NCBI GenBank assembly: GCA_030522415.1
Contig: CM060121.1
Coordinates: 4,495,476-4,559,475, forward strand
Origin: Channallabes apus
Lineage: Eukaryota > Chordata > Actinopteri > Siluriformes > Clariidae
Direction: 5' to 3'
Length of the DNA stretch: 64,000 bases
Part shown: piece by piece, positions 25,121-36,661 of the stretch
Numbering within the stretch: the first letter of the stretch is position 1
How the letters are laid out: each line of letters opens with the position of its first letter
Program-made: the position numbers and the translations under genes
The notes under the pieces: generated by a model
Seen by the model: the letters and a program-made list of their open reading frames with translations, nothing else
What the model was told of the DNA's origin: nothing
The model's database searches: none

Positions 25121-26282
25121 CAGAGGTGGAAAGTAACGAATTACATTTACTCGCGTTACTGTAATTGAGTAGCTTTTTTTGTGTATTTCTACTTTTTAAA
25201 GTAGTTTTAGAAATCTGTATTTTTACTTTTACTTAAGTATGTTTTGTTTGAAGTATTGTAATTCGCTACATTTTAAATCATATTCGCTACTGATTAAAAA
25301 ATAAATGAATGAAAATGATAAAATAAAAAATTAATAAAAATATTATACTTTATATAAATGCTTCATTGCGCTTGCGTGTGTGTATCATGTCCTGGTCGCG
25401 CGCCGCTCCAGACTCCACTCCAGGTTTTCTGACTGTCCCCACATCGGCATCTTCCTGACCTTCCACACGGTCGCTTCCGCCCTGAGTGACGTCATCGACT
25501 AGCGCGACCATATATAAACCAGAGAGAGACGCGGGAAAGATGAAAGAGGTTGTGATTTTGGCGTTTTGATATTTGGTTGTGTATTCCGGTTTTGACTTTT
25601 TGCCTCCAATTGACTTTGATTATTGCTTTGTCCCTTTGGTTTGGTTGGTCTTTGTATATATTTGTAGATAATTTCACTGTTTTTGGTTTAGGGAGTCCGG
25701 GAAGTTACCTGTATTTTTTATTATTTTTTTGCAGGTAATCTAGCTACTGAATATAAAAACCATTTTGTTTATTATTTTGGCCTGGGTCCATCCTGAATCT
25801 GATCCTCCTCCTCCTGGTGTGTGTATGTGTGTATACAAACCTCATTATTTCATCAGTTAATGATTGGATCTAGTTCTTTCTGCCATATACCACCATTTCC
25901 ATACAGTTTAAAATAGAACCCTGAACCATTCTTTTGCTGTTTGGCCCTAGACTGGGACGTAACACCATATTTAAGTGACCACTTTGATTTTCGAGCACAA
26001 AAAGACAACAGCTTTATTATGCAAAGGTGTTCCTTCAGTTATAAACAACTAGTTTGAGATTTATATCTGCTCATCTTTTTTGAACTACGCTAGAATGCCT
26101 CATCCCACCCCTGCTGTTAAAAAATACAAATGTAACTTTGTAACTTTTTATCTTTGAGCTACTTTTTACTTTTACTTGAGTAGATTTTTATAAGGGTAAC
26201 TTTACTTGTACTTACGTAAAATTTCACTGAAGTAACAGTACTTGTACTTGAGTACAAAATTTTATTACTCTTTCCACCTCTG
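25121..26282. mobile_element. hAT-type element, 1.16 kb, with exact 8-bp target duplication
   Basis: Ends CAGAGGTGGAAAG and CTTTCCACCTCTG are inverted repeats; ATGGTTTC is present on both sides (25,113-25,120 and 26,283-26,290). Same family as 1,754-2,401 but about 500 bp longer; the extra interior at 25,380-25,980 is GC-richer and contains CGCGCGCCGC. No long reading frame. Confidence 0.92.
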
Positions 26283-26829
26283 ATGGTTTCCCCTCACTTT
26301 GCCAAGGTGGCCAGGATGATGAGGCAGCTTTGTTCACTTCATTTGCCCTCTTGCTGTTGGGAACACTGTGCTCACCCCTGGCTTTAGGAATGTCATGCTT
26401 GCCCCACTGCATGGCTTTGATAACACTCTTTCCTAGTCAAGCTTTCGCCGAAGGCCCACAAGGTGTCCTCTCCTGTTTAAAGCTCTAGCTCCGATTCAGG
26501 GAAGGCTTACAATTAGGCTTCTCCTGTCCTGAACCTAAGCCCAAGTCAGGTCTTGGACTAGTGATCATGTCGAATTGCAGCAAGCCAAACTTCGTCTCAG
26601 CACCCATGCTCTGTCCGAATGTCAGACTGGGAAACACTTTCATCATCTCTAAGCACAACATGAGTAAAGGTTTCAGGAGAGTGAACACCAGGAAGGGAGC
26701 AGAACCAGATGAGATCTCAGGTCGGGTCTTTTGAGCCTGCTCTGACCCGCCAGCACTACATTCTTTAAACAGTCCTGACGAAAAGCCAACCTGCTTGCCT
26801 CAGTGACTATCTCCCTGTAGCCCTGACAC

Positions 26830-27283
26830 CAGAGGTGTCAAGTAACGAAGTACAAATACTTCGTTACCTTACTTAAGTAGAAATTTTGGGTATCTATACT
26901 TTACTGGAGTAATTATTTTTCAGCCGACTTTTTACTTCTACTCCTTACATTTTTAAACAAATATCTGTACTTTATACTCCTTACATTTTAAAAATAGCCT
27001 CGTTACTCTATTTTTATGATCAGAACGCGCACCCCCCCGTTGCATGATCAGAGCGTGCACCCCCCCCCCCCGTTGCATGATCAAAACACGTGACCTTAAT
27101 GCTTTTTTCCCCCCCTCACGTTACTTTTACTTTTATACTTTAAGTAGTTTTGAAACCAGTACTTTTACACTTTTACTTGAGTAAAAAGCTTAGTTGATAC
27201 TTCAACTTCTAAAGAAGTCTTTTTAAACCCTAGTATCTATACTTCTACTCAAGTAATGAATGTGAATACTTTTGACACCACTG
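26830..27283. mobile_element. hAT-type short element, second family
   Basis: Ends CAGAGGTGTCAAG and CTTTTGACACCACTG, flanked by CCTGACAC on both sides (26,822-26,829 and 27,284-27,291). The interior has tracts such as GAAGTACAAATACTTCGTTA. Non-autonomous; an expanded C run interrupts it at about 27,060. Confidence 0.9.
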
Positions 27284-27456
27284 CCTGACACTGGATATGA
27301 GTTCTTATACAATAAAGATCACTTAAACTCACTTAGACACCAGAAAGGGAAATTATGTAAAAAGACTGTTTGTCAATAATAATTCAATATTTCAAACTAT
27401 CCATACTTACTTAGGAGCAATAGTGGCTTTTATATAAATAATTCTTTATATTATTG

Positions 27457-27668
27457 GTCGGAAGGTCGGCGGTTCGAGCCCAGCTCCACCAGGTTGCCTC
27501 TGTTGGGCCCTTGATCAAGGGCCTTAACCCTGACTGCTTCAGGGCGTGGTATCATGGCTGACCCTGCGTTTGACCCCAGGCTACTAACAAAAAAAAAAAG
27601 TTGGGTTATACGAAGAATAAAGAATTTTACTGTGCAGTAATGTACGTATATGTAACAAATAAAGGCTG
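27457..27668 (+). mobile_element. 5'-truncated SINE sharing the same core but a different tail
   Basis: Contains a B-box-like GGCGGTTCGAGCCC and the TGTTGGGCCCTTGATCAAGG core seen at 10,400-10,430. It ends in an AATAAAGAATTTTACTGTG / ACAAATAAAGGCT tail instead of the GGATA hairpin. Confidence 0.6.
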
Positions 27669-27984
27669 AACTTAAACTACTTATCACCAAGCTGGAGAAA
27701 TGTTGCTATGGCAAACTATAGTACATACCATAATACACCATAGTATTACCTTGGCACTTCAGATATTAACATGGTAGGCACTATAGGATTTTACTATGGG
27801 TACCATGGTAGTACTAGGGCAGGTACCACTGTACGTTGATTAGAGTGGTTAAGAGGAGCTATTCTGAAAAGCTGGGGGAAAAAACTGTTGCTATGGATAA
27901 AAATACAGTAAAGAATGTAAAAAAAAAAACAGTATTTAATTAATGTTACATACAATTGTACCATACTACAGTATAGACAAGCAG

Positions 27985-28112
27985 TGTGTGTTGTGCCCTG
28001 CGATGGATTAGCACCCAGCCCAGGGTTCACCCCACCTTGGATCCCTGGGATACTGTAGGCTCCAAACCTCCTGCAACCATGCATAGGATAAGCAGTATAG
28101 GGAATGAGTGAG
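27985..28112 (+). mobile_element. Mermaid-type SINE 3' fragment
   Basis: GCCCTGCGATGGATTAGCAC to GGATAAGCAGTATAGGGAAT. Diverged, no 5' part. Confidence 0.7.
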
Positions 28113-28986
28113 CGAGTATACTGTACAGTATATAATGATGACATACTAGTGATCTTGATGTTGTTAGTTTAAAATCCAACTAAGAAAAAGGTCACTTTTA
28201 GCTTTCAGGTCATTTTGGATCAAAGTGCCAGACGATTTAATGTACTGTACAGTATATCATCATAACTGAAGGTTAAAAAAAGAAAAATCGACTCACTGAC
28301 GCTGTCCATTATGTTCTGTAATTTAATTGATTGGTTAGTTTTTAGATAGTTTGTCCCTCGTGTATTTGTTCTTTCAATCATCTCTTCTCAATCTGATCAG
28401 ACCGACTTCAATGCCCGTAGCTGTTCAAGCCACGTCTGATTGTGAGCACTGACCTGTTCGAGTCGAGCACAGGCTGACCCAAAACAACAGCACAAAAAAG
28501 GCCCAATTTCTTCTTTAATACTCTGCTGATTAATTCCCACTGTGTGCACTGCTGGACCCAAGTGAAAGTCAGTGAGCCCTGCTACTACATTAGGCCTGTC
28601 TGAATGAAGGATGCTTTTTATGGATTTTCCGTTTTTATGATAACTTTGGGGTGAGGGGCATTTATTTCTGTTGCCACAGCCCCTGTTAGCAGGAAGGGTT
28701 CCTGCAAATCAATACAAAGTGCTCGTGAATGAACAACTTAAGCCCATCATAAAACTTTTTTATTCTGATAGAAATGGTATTAATATTGCTGTAAACATAA
28801 GAGCTTATTTACAGGGACTTACTGTACAATAGATGCTTCATATAAACGGTGTAATTGTTGGCTGGTTGGTGTTTCCAAACTGGATGTAGTGTATGCTCGG
28901 GTGTGTGATTGTGTCATGTCCTGCGTCATAAGCCATGACAAAAGAGAAGGAGAAACAATTGTTTAAAATAAAGAACTGCTTATATA

Positions 28987-30606
28987 CAGTGGTATGAAAA
29001 ACTATTTGCCCCCCTCCTGATTTCTTATTCTTTTGCATGTTTGTCACACAAAATGTTTCTGATCATCAAACACATTTCATTATTAGTCAAAGATAACACA
29101 AGTAAACACAAAATGCAGTTTTTAAATGAGGGGTTTTATTATTTAGGGAGAAAAAACATCCAAACCTACATGGCCCTGTGTGAAAAAGTAATTGCCCCCT
29201 GAACCTAATAACTGGTTGGGCCGCACTTAGCAGCAATAACTGCAAGCAAGCGTTTGCGATAACTTGCAACGAGTCTTTTACAGCGCTCTGGAGGAATTTT
29301 GGCCCGCTCATCTTTGCAGAATTGTTGTAATTCAGCTTTATTTGAGGGTTTTCTAGCATGAACCGCCTTTTTAAGGTCATGCCACAACATCTCAATAGGA
29401 TTCAGGTCAGGACTTTGACTAGGCCACTCCAAAGTCCTCGTTTTGTTTTTCTTCAGCCATTCAGAGGTGGATTTGCTGGTGTGTTTTGGGTCATTGTCCT
29501 GCTGCAGCACCCAAGATCGCTTCAGCTTCAGTTGATGAACAGATGGCCGGACATTCTCCTTCAGGATTTTTTGGTAGACAGTAGAATTCATGGTTCCATC
29601 TATCACAGCAAGCCTTCCAGGTCCTGAAGCAGCAAAACAACCCCAGACCATCACACTACCACCACCATATTTTACTGTTGGTATGATGTTCTTTTTCTGA
29701 AATGCTGTGTTACTTTTACGTCAGATGTAACGGGACACGCACCTTCCAAAAAGTTCAACTTTTGTCTCGTCGGTCCACAAGGTATTTTCCCAAAAGTCTT
29801 GGCAATCATTGAGATGTTTTTTAGCAAAATTGAGACGAGCCTTAATGTTCTTTTTGCTTAAAAGTGGTTTGCGCCTTGGAAATCTGCCATGCAGGCCGCT
29901 TTTGCCCAGTCTCTTTCTTATGGTGGAGTCGTGAACACTGACCTTAATTGAGGCAAGTGAGGCCTGCAGTTCTTTAGATGTTGTCCTGGGGTCTTTTGTG
30001 GCCTCTCGGATGAGTTGTCTCTGCGCTCTTGCGGTAATTTTGGTCGGCCGGCCACTCCTGGGAAGGTTCAGCACTGTTCCATGTTTTTGCCATTTGTGGA
30101 TAATGGCTCTCACTGTGGTTCGCTGGAGTCCCAAAGCTTTAGAAATGGCTTTATAACCTTTACCAGACTGATAGATCTCAATTACTTTTGTTCTCATTTG
30201 TTGCTGAATTTCTTTGGATCTTGGCATGATGTCTAGCTTTTGAGGTGCTTTTGGTCTACTTCTCTGTGTCAGGTAGCTCCTATTTAAGTGATTTCTTGAT
30301 TGAAACAGGTGTGGCAGTAATCAGGCCTGGGGGTGACTACAGAAATTGAACTCAGGTGTGATAAACCACAGTTAAGTTATTTTTTAACAAGGGGGGCAAT
30401 CACTTTTTCACACAGGGCCATGTAGATTTGGAGTTTTTTTTCTCCCTTAATAACGTAAACCTTCATTTAAAAACTGCATTTTGTGTTCAATTATGTTATC
30501 TTTGACTAATAGTTAACGGTTTTTGATGAGCAGAAACATTTAAGTGTGACAAACATGCAAAAGAATAAGAAATCAGGAAGGGGGCAAATAGTTTTTCACA
30601 CCACTG
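28987..30606 (-). mobile_element. Tc1-like transposon, 1.6 kb, near complete
   Basis: Bounded by long inverted repeats of about 200 bp: CAGTGGTATGAAAAAC at the left, matching the right end that closes with TTTTTCACACCACTG. The left flank is TA; the right flank is CA, so one side of the TA duplication has mutated. The transposase is on the minus strand. The ends and interior match the damaged copy at 9,576-10,983. Confidence 0.95.
29205..30227 (-). pseudogene. Tc1-like transposase with one in-frame stop
   Basis: A 340-codon frame from an ATG at 30,227, close to full length for the family. It starts MPRSKEIQQQMRTKVIEIYQ with a paired helix-turn-helix domain and a GRPTK linker. DD34E triad: D in WTDETK, D in QQDNDPKH and E in SPDLNPIE, 34 residues apart. 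A single TGA interrupts it at about codon 169, just after the FGRCVSRYI stretch, where relatives usually carry Trp. Apart from that stop the frame is continuous. The element is probably dead as an autonomous copy but recently active. Confidence 0.92.
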
Positions 30607-30774
30607 CATTTATGCCAAGGAAAGAAAGCAATCATAAAATGAATGAAACAAGGATAACAATCACAAGGAAACATAACATCATATAACATAAACTTGGGTG
30701 TGAGCTACAGTATGCACACAGCATGCCAAAGCCAGGTTTTAATGGTTTAAAAAGCACTCATAATGCAAGCATTT

Positions 30775-30946
30775 GGAATCGCAAGTTAGCCGAATCCACA
30801 TGTTTTTGGACTGTGGGAGGAAGGAAACCCACCAAGAACAGAGTGAACATGCAAACTCCATTCAAACAGACCCGAGGCAGGAATTGAACCGTCCACCCTG
30901 GAGAGGCGAGACCACCGTGCTAACCACTACACCACCATGTGGCCCA
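30775..30946 (-). mobile_element. Mermaid-type SINE 5' fragment
   Basis: TTTTTGGACTGTGGGAGGAA through CGTGCTAACCACTACACCAC; reverse orientation. The 3' half is absent. Confidence 0.75.
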
Positions 30947-32105
30947 CAATAAGAAAAAACATCCAAGGTCCTGATTAAGCCAGGGACCGCGACAGCCCAT
31001 GAGCCAGTCAGTCACATGTTTAATCTATAAAGGTGTATTATATACATTATTATGTTTATTGTATTATTGAGAAGCAAATTAACCTTTTAAGTATGAAGAA
31101 ACAGTGACACCATGTGTTAAAGTAGAGGAAAGGCAACATTCCTTGCAGGTCCATACTGTATTTATGCTTTCAATTCCATTCAATTCTATTTGATGATCAT
31201 CATCGCAAAGCAGCTTTACATAATCAAAAGAAAATTATGGAAATTATTATAAAATGTGGGAGAAAATATGTATGTATTAATATGATCATTTGGATCAATC
31301 CTATTGATTAATCAACAAAAGAAGCGGAAAAGCTCTAATAGCCTTGTGTGTCATAAACTACACCAGTAAATAGACACTTTAAAGTCTAAAGATTTAGTTT
31401 GTATGTTCTGTCATTACCTGTATAAAATGGCTGCTGTTTTTTTTTTTACTGGTAGCCATGAAGTACACTGCATCATACCATGTCAATTTAAAAATCAAAC
31501 GAACCTTCACTGGTGCTTTTGTGTGGGACGGATGTCTGGATATTTGCCGCAATTGGAAAATAAGCAGTAATAGGCAGCATCTCATTCAACAAATATCAAA
31601 TATTTGCTCAGGCTCATGATGTCAGTGAATCACAGATGAATGTTAAGCATTCGAGTATTAATCATTTTCATTTAAAGTCCTGCTACTTCATATAAAGATT
31701 CTGAAACGGAGTATCTTGAAAATGTCATGATTTTAAAGGAAAGAATTTAAGTCCCTAAATTGGATTTAATAGATTTTGCCTGACTAATAAACATCATTGA
31801 CTGGAAAAATACAGTAACAAGAAAAGTACTAAAACCATGTTTATGTAGTTATAATGTGACATAATTGTTTCTTTTTTATAGTTATGTAGAGTACTTTGCA
31901 TATAAGGACATTACATTTGGACCGTACTTTTTAGCACTGATGGGACTGTTGGAATTGGTGTGGGGTTGTTTTGCAGTCTTTGGGTTCGACCCGTAGCTTT
32001 CGGTGAATATTAATGATCCAATCTATGCATATGAAGGCAGGCGAGCGAATACTTTTGGAAATATAGTGTGTGCATATACAGTACTGTATATATATACAGT
32101 ACACA

Positions 32106-32358
32106 CAGTGGAACCTTGGATCATAATTTGTTCCGGAAGTGGGCTCGTTTTCCAAAACACTCGTAAACCAAATCGCATTTTCCCATAAGAAATAATGGAA
32201 ATTCAATTTATCTGTTCCACATCCCCAAAAATAGATACATAGAAATAATTAACACAAAATATAAAGTAAAAATAAAACAAATTCACCTGCACTTTACCTT
32301 TAAAAAAAAAGGAAAAATAAATCCAGACAGATAAGTGTTTATGTTTGTGCGTGCTGGC

Positions 32359-32410
<52 letters not shown>

Positions 32411-32890
32411 AATCTAAAGTAAGGAGCCCCTTCCCCTCTCCCCCTTCTCGTCTTACACAGTTACCCTTCCTCCACTCATTTCATGCACACACACACACAC
32501 AACGGAAACACTGTTTTATCTGAAAAATAAACAAGAAATCACTCTAATGACTTGAGCGACACAACGGAATCACTGCTGTTAAAATAAAACAAATAAACGT
32601 GCACTTTAACTTTGAAAAGAATCGCGACAGAGCAGTGTTTCTGTGTAGAGCAGAGAGAAAGAGTGTGTGTGTGTGTGTGTGTGTCTGTGAAGGCGAAAGT
32701 AGGAGGGGTCTGCATGTGCGCACACAGACACAAAGAGCAGGCTGAGCCTTGAGCAGAGAGAGAAAATGGATCTTTAACCTCTCTAATGAGACTTGCTTTT
32801 GCTTTACACGTGCACTGTACACACACGCATACAGACACAAAATAAAATGTTTTACACACACACACTTGTTATAGTAAACAGTACAAGAAT
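32106..32890. repeat. Interspersed repeat with internal duplications and long TG/CA runs
   Basis: Opens CAGTGGAACCTTGGATCATA then AATTTGTTCCGGAAGTG, a start known from a repeat family of fish. Two similar internal blocks (32,268-32,410 and 32,578-32,685) each run from AAAATAAAACAAAT into a TG repeat. Right end not defined. Confidence 0.55.
32363..32408. repeat. TG dinucleotide repeat
   Basis: About 23 TG units without interruption. Confidence 0.95.
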
Positions 32891-34547
32891 GTTGATTATA
32901 CCAGTAAGAGTATGCAGCATAAGAGAAAGAAAAAACATTGGCTCAGTTGTGATCACGTGACAATAATTTCAGGCGGAGATCCTGTAATGTGCAAGTGGTG
33001 TTCACGATGACAGATGAATCTCTTTAGCAAGTTGGTGACAAGTTATCTGCCAGTTTTTAAATGTGAAGCCTTCTACTCATTCAATGTCCATTGGATTCAC
33101 TATTTGAATGTTTTATTGTGGCTCATTACAGTACTGGGCTTAAAGTCTTCTGTAAATACAGTATCAATCGATTCTACGACTTCATTCATCACAAATTTCA
33201 TCAGTCCTGGTTTGACTTGAACAATAGCAGCTTATATAGGGATTTGCATGGTGAACTCTCCACATATCATCTGTCTAATAATAAACCTATTAAATAAATA
33301 TGTAGTTCTTAAAAAACACATACACACTAATATGGTAGAGCTGTTAGGACGTGTTGGACGTGTGAACATTTATGCTGAGAGTCAGCACTTCAGGACATCA
33401 AACTTTAGTAAGATAATAATTATAATACATAATACATAACATAATAATAGATTTTTTTGCCTTATTCAAATGAAAAAGTGAGGAAACAACAGTTTATAGG
33501 GATAATAACAAATGGGATAACTTGGAAATGAGGAAATTCCATTACATTAAACTTTTTATTTATTTATTTTTGTAACTGTTGGCAAAATGCTGTGGTATGT
33601 GAGAAATAAAACACTGTGGTCCATGATGTTAGAGGAAATTACTGAAATATTCTGCTCCACTTTGCTTTGGGCCACATCACAGCGCCCTCTTGTGGATAAT
33701 ATTTACTATAACAGCATGACATGCTTTTTTTTTTAATTAAGTAAATAACCATGGCATAGAATAAGAAAAAAATATTTTATAATTCTTATATTCTGAATGT
33801 CAGTACAGTACTTATTTTATATAAATATATATTTTATGCTGTTATGCATGTTCCTGTCATCTTTTTTAAGTTATCCACATAGCGTTGGTCAGATTTTAAG
33901 AAGAAGAAAAAGGCTTTATTTATCACAGATACGTTAAAGCACAATGAATTTATTTTTACACAAATCTCAGTTCCTTAGGTTGCTGTGGTCAGAGTGCAGC
34001 ATACGGCCTTCCCCCAGGGCTGAAAGCTGGCAGCTTGGAATATATTTGTAGGACAGCATGGTTCGGACATTATCATCATGTTTCTTTGATGTATAAATTT
34101 GGGGCATCTGTGCACATGATAAGACTAATGATAACAACAACTGGATTTTGGACAATGTCTTGTTAACAATGTATAATTGTTGATGTGCCATTTTTTAAAG
34201 TGACCTTTATTTAATATTTTTAAAAGAAGTCTCTGCTGCTGTTAGAAGTAAAAGTTGACTAAAACAAATATATGCAAATAAAAAAATTAGGCTGGAATAT
34301 TAATACTTCTAGTATTGATATTAATAAAATCAACAATGTAATGATTACCAAATCACTGTCATATTAGTAGAATAATGCACTCCAGACCATGCTGTTGGAC
34401 TATAATGAAATTAATTCACAACACTTACAGGCTGCACCACATCACACTCACCAGTGTGCATTTTTTCCCTTTTTTGCACAACAGTATGACCAATCCTTAT
34501 GTACGTCAGTATGTCAATCCTTGCATAAGCTGTGGTTACCTGAAATA

Positions 34548-34842
34548 CACTCACTCACTCACTCACTCACTGTGTATACCACTTTATCCTGTACAGTATA
34601 CAGTGTTGCGGGGGACCTGGAGTCTTAGGGTATGAAGCGGGGTACACCCTGGACCGGGTGCCAATCCACTGCAGGCCACGAACAAACATACAAACATTAT
34701 GGCAATATTGGAAAGCTAATTAGTCTACTCTGCATGACTTTATATAGAAACCAGAAAACCCAAAGGAAACCCACCAAGTATAGAGAGAACGCGGGAATTT
34801 AACCCGGACCCTGGAGGTGCAAACCACTAAACCACTGTGTCT
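34548..34842 (-). mobile_element. Mermaid-type SINE, diverged
   Basis: A CTCA tail, then GCGGGGTACACCCTGGACCG and the tRNA-like end AAACCACTAAACCACTGTG. The central part is partly lost. Confidence 0.75.
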
Positions 34843-35334
34843 ACCTGAAATACAGTTTTAATTAAACTCATCAGTTACATTCACAAGAACTCATCAAAAG
34901 CATACATTTACCGACTTTATACTATTCTAATATATATAATAGCCTATTATGTGACTGTTAAGAGAATTATGGGATATATGTAATTTCATGAAGAGCAAAA
35001 ACCATCGTTGTTCGTCTTTCAACTGCTTCAATTCAATCCGATCTCTACACAACTTGGCACAGGTGTTTTTGCTTCTGGACCCCCTTCTTGACGCAACCCT
35101 CCCATTGTACCTGGGGTGGGACTGGCACTCCATCCAGTGGCTGGGGTTTGGGCATCAGGTGGGAATCAAATGCATGGCACCAATGCTTCATGAAGAACAA
35201 AAGGTGTAAAAGTAAATAATTAATGTTTCACAGTTTCAGTCTACTGTCTTACCCTTTTTTTTTTTTTAACATTTCCACTTTTAAACCCAATGATGTTCAA
35301 ATCAAGTCCTGAAATGTCCAGTACAGTTTGGTGA

Positions 35335-35423
35335 TATATATATATGTGTGTGTGTGTGTGTGAGAGTGTGTGTGTGTATATATAGATTAATATATATGTG
35401 TGTGTGTGTGTGTGTATATATAG

Positions 35424-35466
<43 letters not shown>
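35335..35466. repeat. Compound TA/TG microsatellite
   Basis: TATATATGTGTGTG blocks twice, the second followed by about 40 bases of TA; a TATATATAGATTAATATATA unit recurs. Confidence 0.9.
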
Positions 35467-35471
<5 letters not shown>

Positions 35472-35632
35472 TATTATTACTATTATTTTTGCTCGAATAT
35501 ATCTGATTAATCTGCTAATTTCCAGGTTTAGTAGATGTGATTAAGTGACCCTGTGCTGGACACGCTGGATTTAAAAAAAAAAAAAAAAAAATTTTAACGT
35601 CCCTGTTTAACACCAACGGCGTTGTGTACCAT

Positions 35633-35644
35633 TGCGCATGCGCA
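35633..35644. promoter_or_regulatory. NRF1-type site upstream of TOPAZ1
   Basis: A perfect palindrome TGCGCATGCGCA, the consensus for the methylation-sensitive factor NRF1, lies about 420 bases before the start codon in otherwise AT-rich DNA. Its use in this gene is an inference. Confidence 0.5.
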
Positions 35645-36049
35645 GGAGTTGCAGGTTCATTAGTTGCCGTTAAACAGATTTACATGAGAAGGCGAGAGAA
35701 AAAATGTCCAGCAAAACAATTATTCATCATAAATGTGGTATAGGAATACTTTATTTACTTTACAAACACGGTATTTTGTATTTTAACAAGTCAGCTTAAT
35801 GATAACACGGTTTGAAAAAAAAGAAAAGAAAAAGAAAACACGGAGCGAGTTGTGGACTAGCTACTTAAATTAGCATCATTAAAATTTTATTTACAAAACC
35901 TTAAAGTTAAAGCAGTGCTAAAACATTTGAAATTTACTACACAGGCTAGAAGAGAAAACGAAATTGTTGTCGATATAGTTTTGTTCACAAACTATTGTTA
36001 ATAACTTTATTAACAAGGTAATTTAGTTTAGCAGGTGTGGTGGTGGTGC

Positions 36050-36620
36050 TAGCTGGAGAGATGCAGGCGTCACACGGCGGTCCGCGCAGAAAACTCAACC
36101 GAAACGCGTTCAAGCTGGAGCACGGCCCGGTGCCGAAGAGCCGCCGCCGCGTTTCCGTTTCGTCCTTGGGGTCGGAGTGCACCGATCCCGTCGCTAACGT
36201 GCCCGCGGAACCCCCGAAGGCACGCGACACGAGCCACGCGCATCAACAGGAGCCGTCACGCGCCACACGAAACCACCACCACCAACGAGGCATCCCGAGT
36301 GGAGACGTCGAGCCGAGTCCGAGCTCTCCGTGTACACTCCGGGACTGCAACAATAACAGCATTACTGACAATAACGAGAATGATGCTGATGTCAGTGCGT
36401 CGCGGCGCAAAGAAATCCGCTGTCATTTGCACCTGGCGCTGCGGTGTTGCTTTGAGAAGTCCGCGAGCCGCGCGGACGCCGAGCGCAGCGTCTCGTGCAC
36501 CGTGTCGCGCTTAGTCAACGGGGACGTGCGCGTGGAGGCGTCCAGCTCCACCGGGGACGCGCTCGAGCCCCACGCGGTGTGCGCGGGGAAGTCCGGGGTT
36601 AAACAGGAAGACACACCGGT
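36050..36620. promoter_or_regulatory. CpG island over TOPAZ1 exon 1
   Basis: CpG dinucleotides are dense and GC content is high here, in sharp contrast to AT-rich DNA on both sides. It covers the first coding exon, as expected for a promoter-linked CpG island. The transcription start itself is not visible. Confidence 0.75.
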
Positions 36621-36661
36621 AGAGGTGGCTGAGAAGAAAGATGGACGAGCTGCTCATCCAA
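36061..36661 (+). CDS. topaz1: TOPAZ1 exon 1 (start codon, basic/polar N-terminus)
   Basis: Codes for residues 1-200 plus one base. The start context is GAGATGC and an in-frame stop precedes it by 42 bases. The protein is Arg/Ser/His-rich (a KSRRRVSVSSLGSE stretch, a His run near residue 78) with no fold I can name. CpG is dense across the whole exon, unlike everything around it. The donor CAA|GTAAGA at 36,662 leaves phase 1 and matches exon 2. A TG microsatellite begins only about 15 bases after the donor. Confidence 0.82.

Larger units (their letters stand above)
26295..28980. other. Intergenic sequence around hAT and SINE copies
   Basis: 26,295-26,820 and 28,280-28,740 look unique and mid-GC; no frame is supported. 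Several ACTGTACAGTA palindromes lie around 28,120 and 28,240. Confidence 0.4.
30950..36050. other. Upstream flank of TOPAZ1, no other gene seen
   Basis: AT-rich DNA with the repeats listed separately; 32,900-34,500 and 34,850-35,330 show nothing recognisable. The NRF1-type palindrome at 35,633 is the one clear promoter-like motif. Confidence 0.5.

Noticed and set aside
32539..32865. Two overlapping minus-strand frames of about 105 codons
   Set aside because: They run through TG/CA repeats and translate to Thr-His and Val-Cys runs; chance frames in a repeat.
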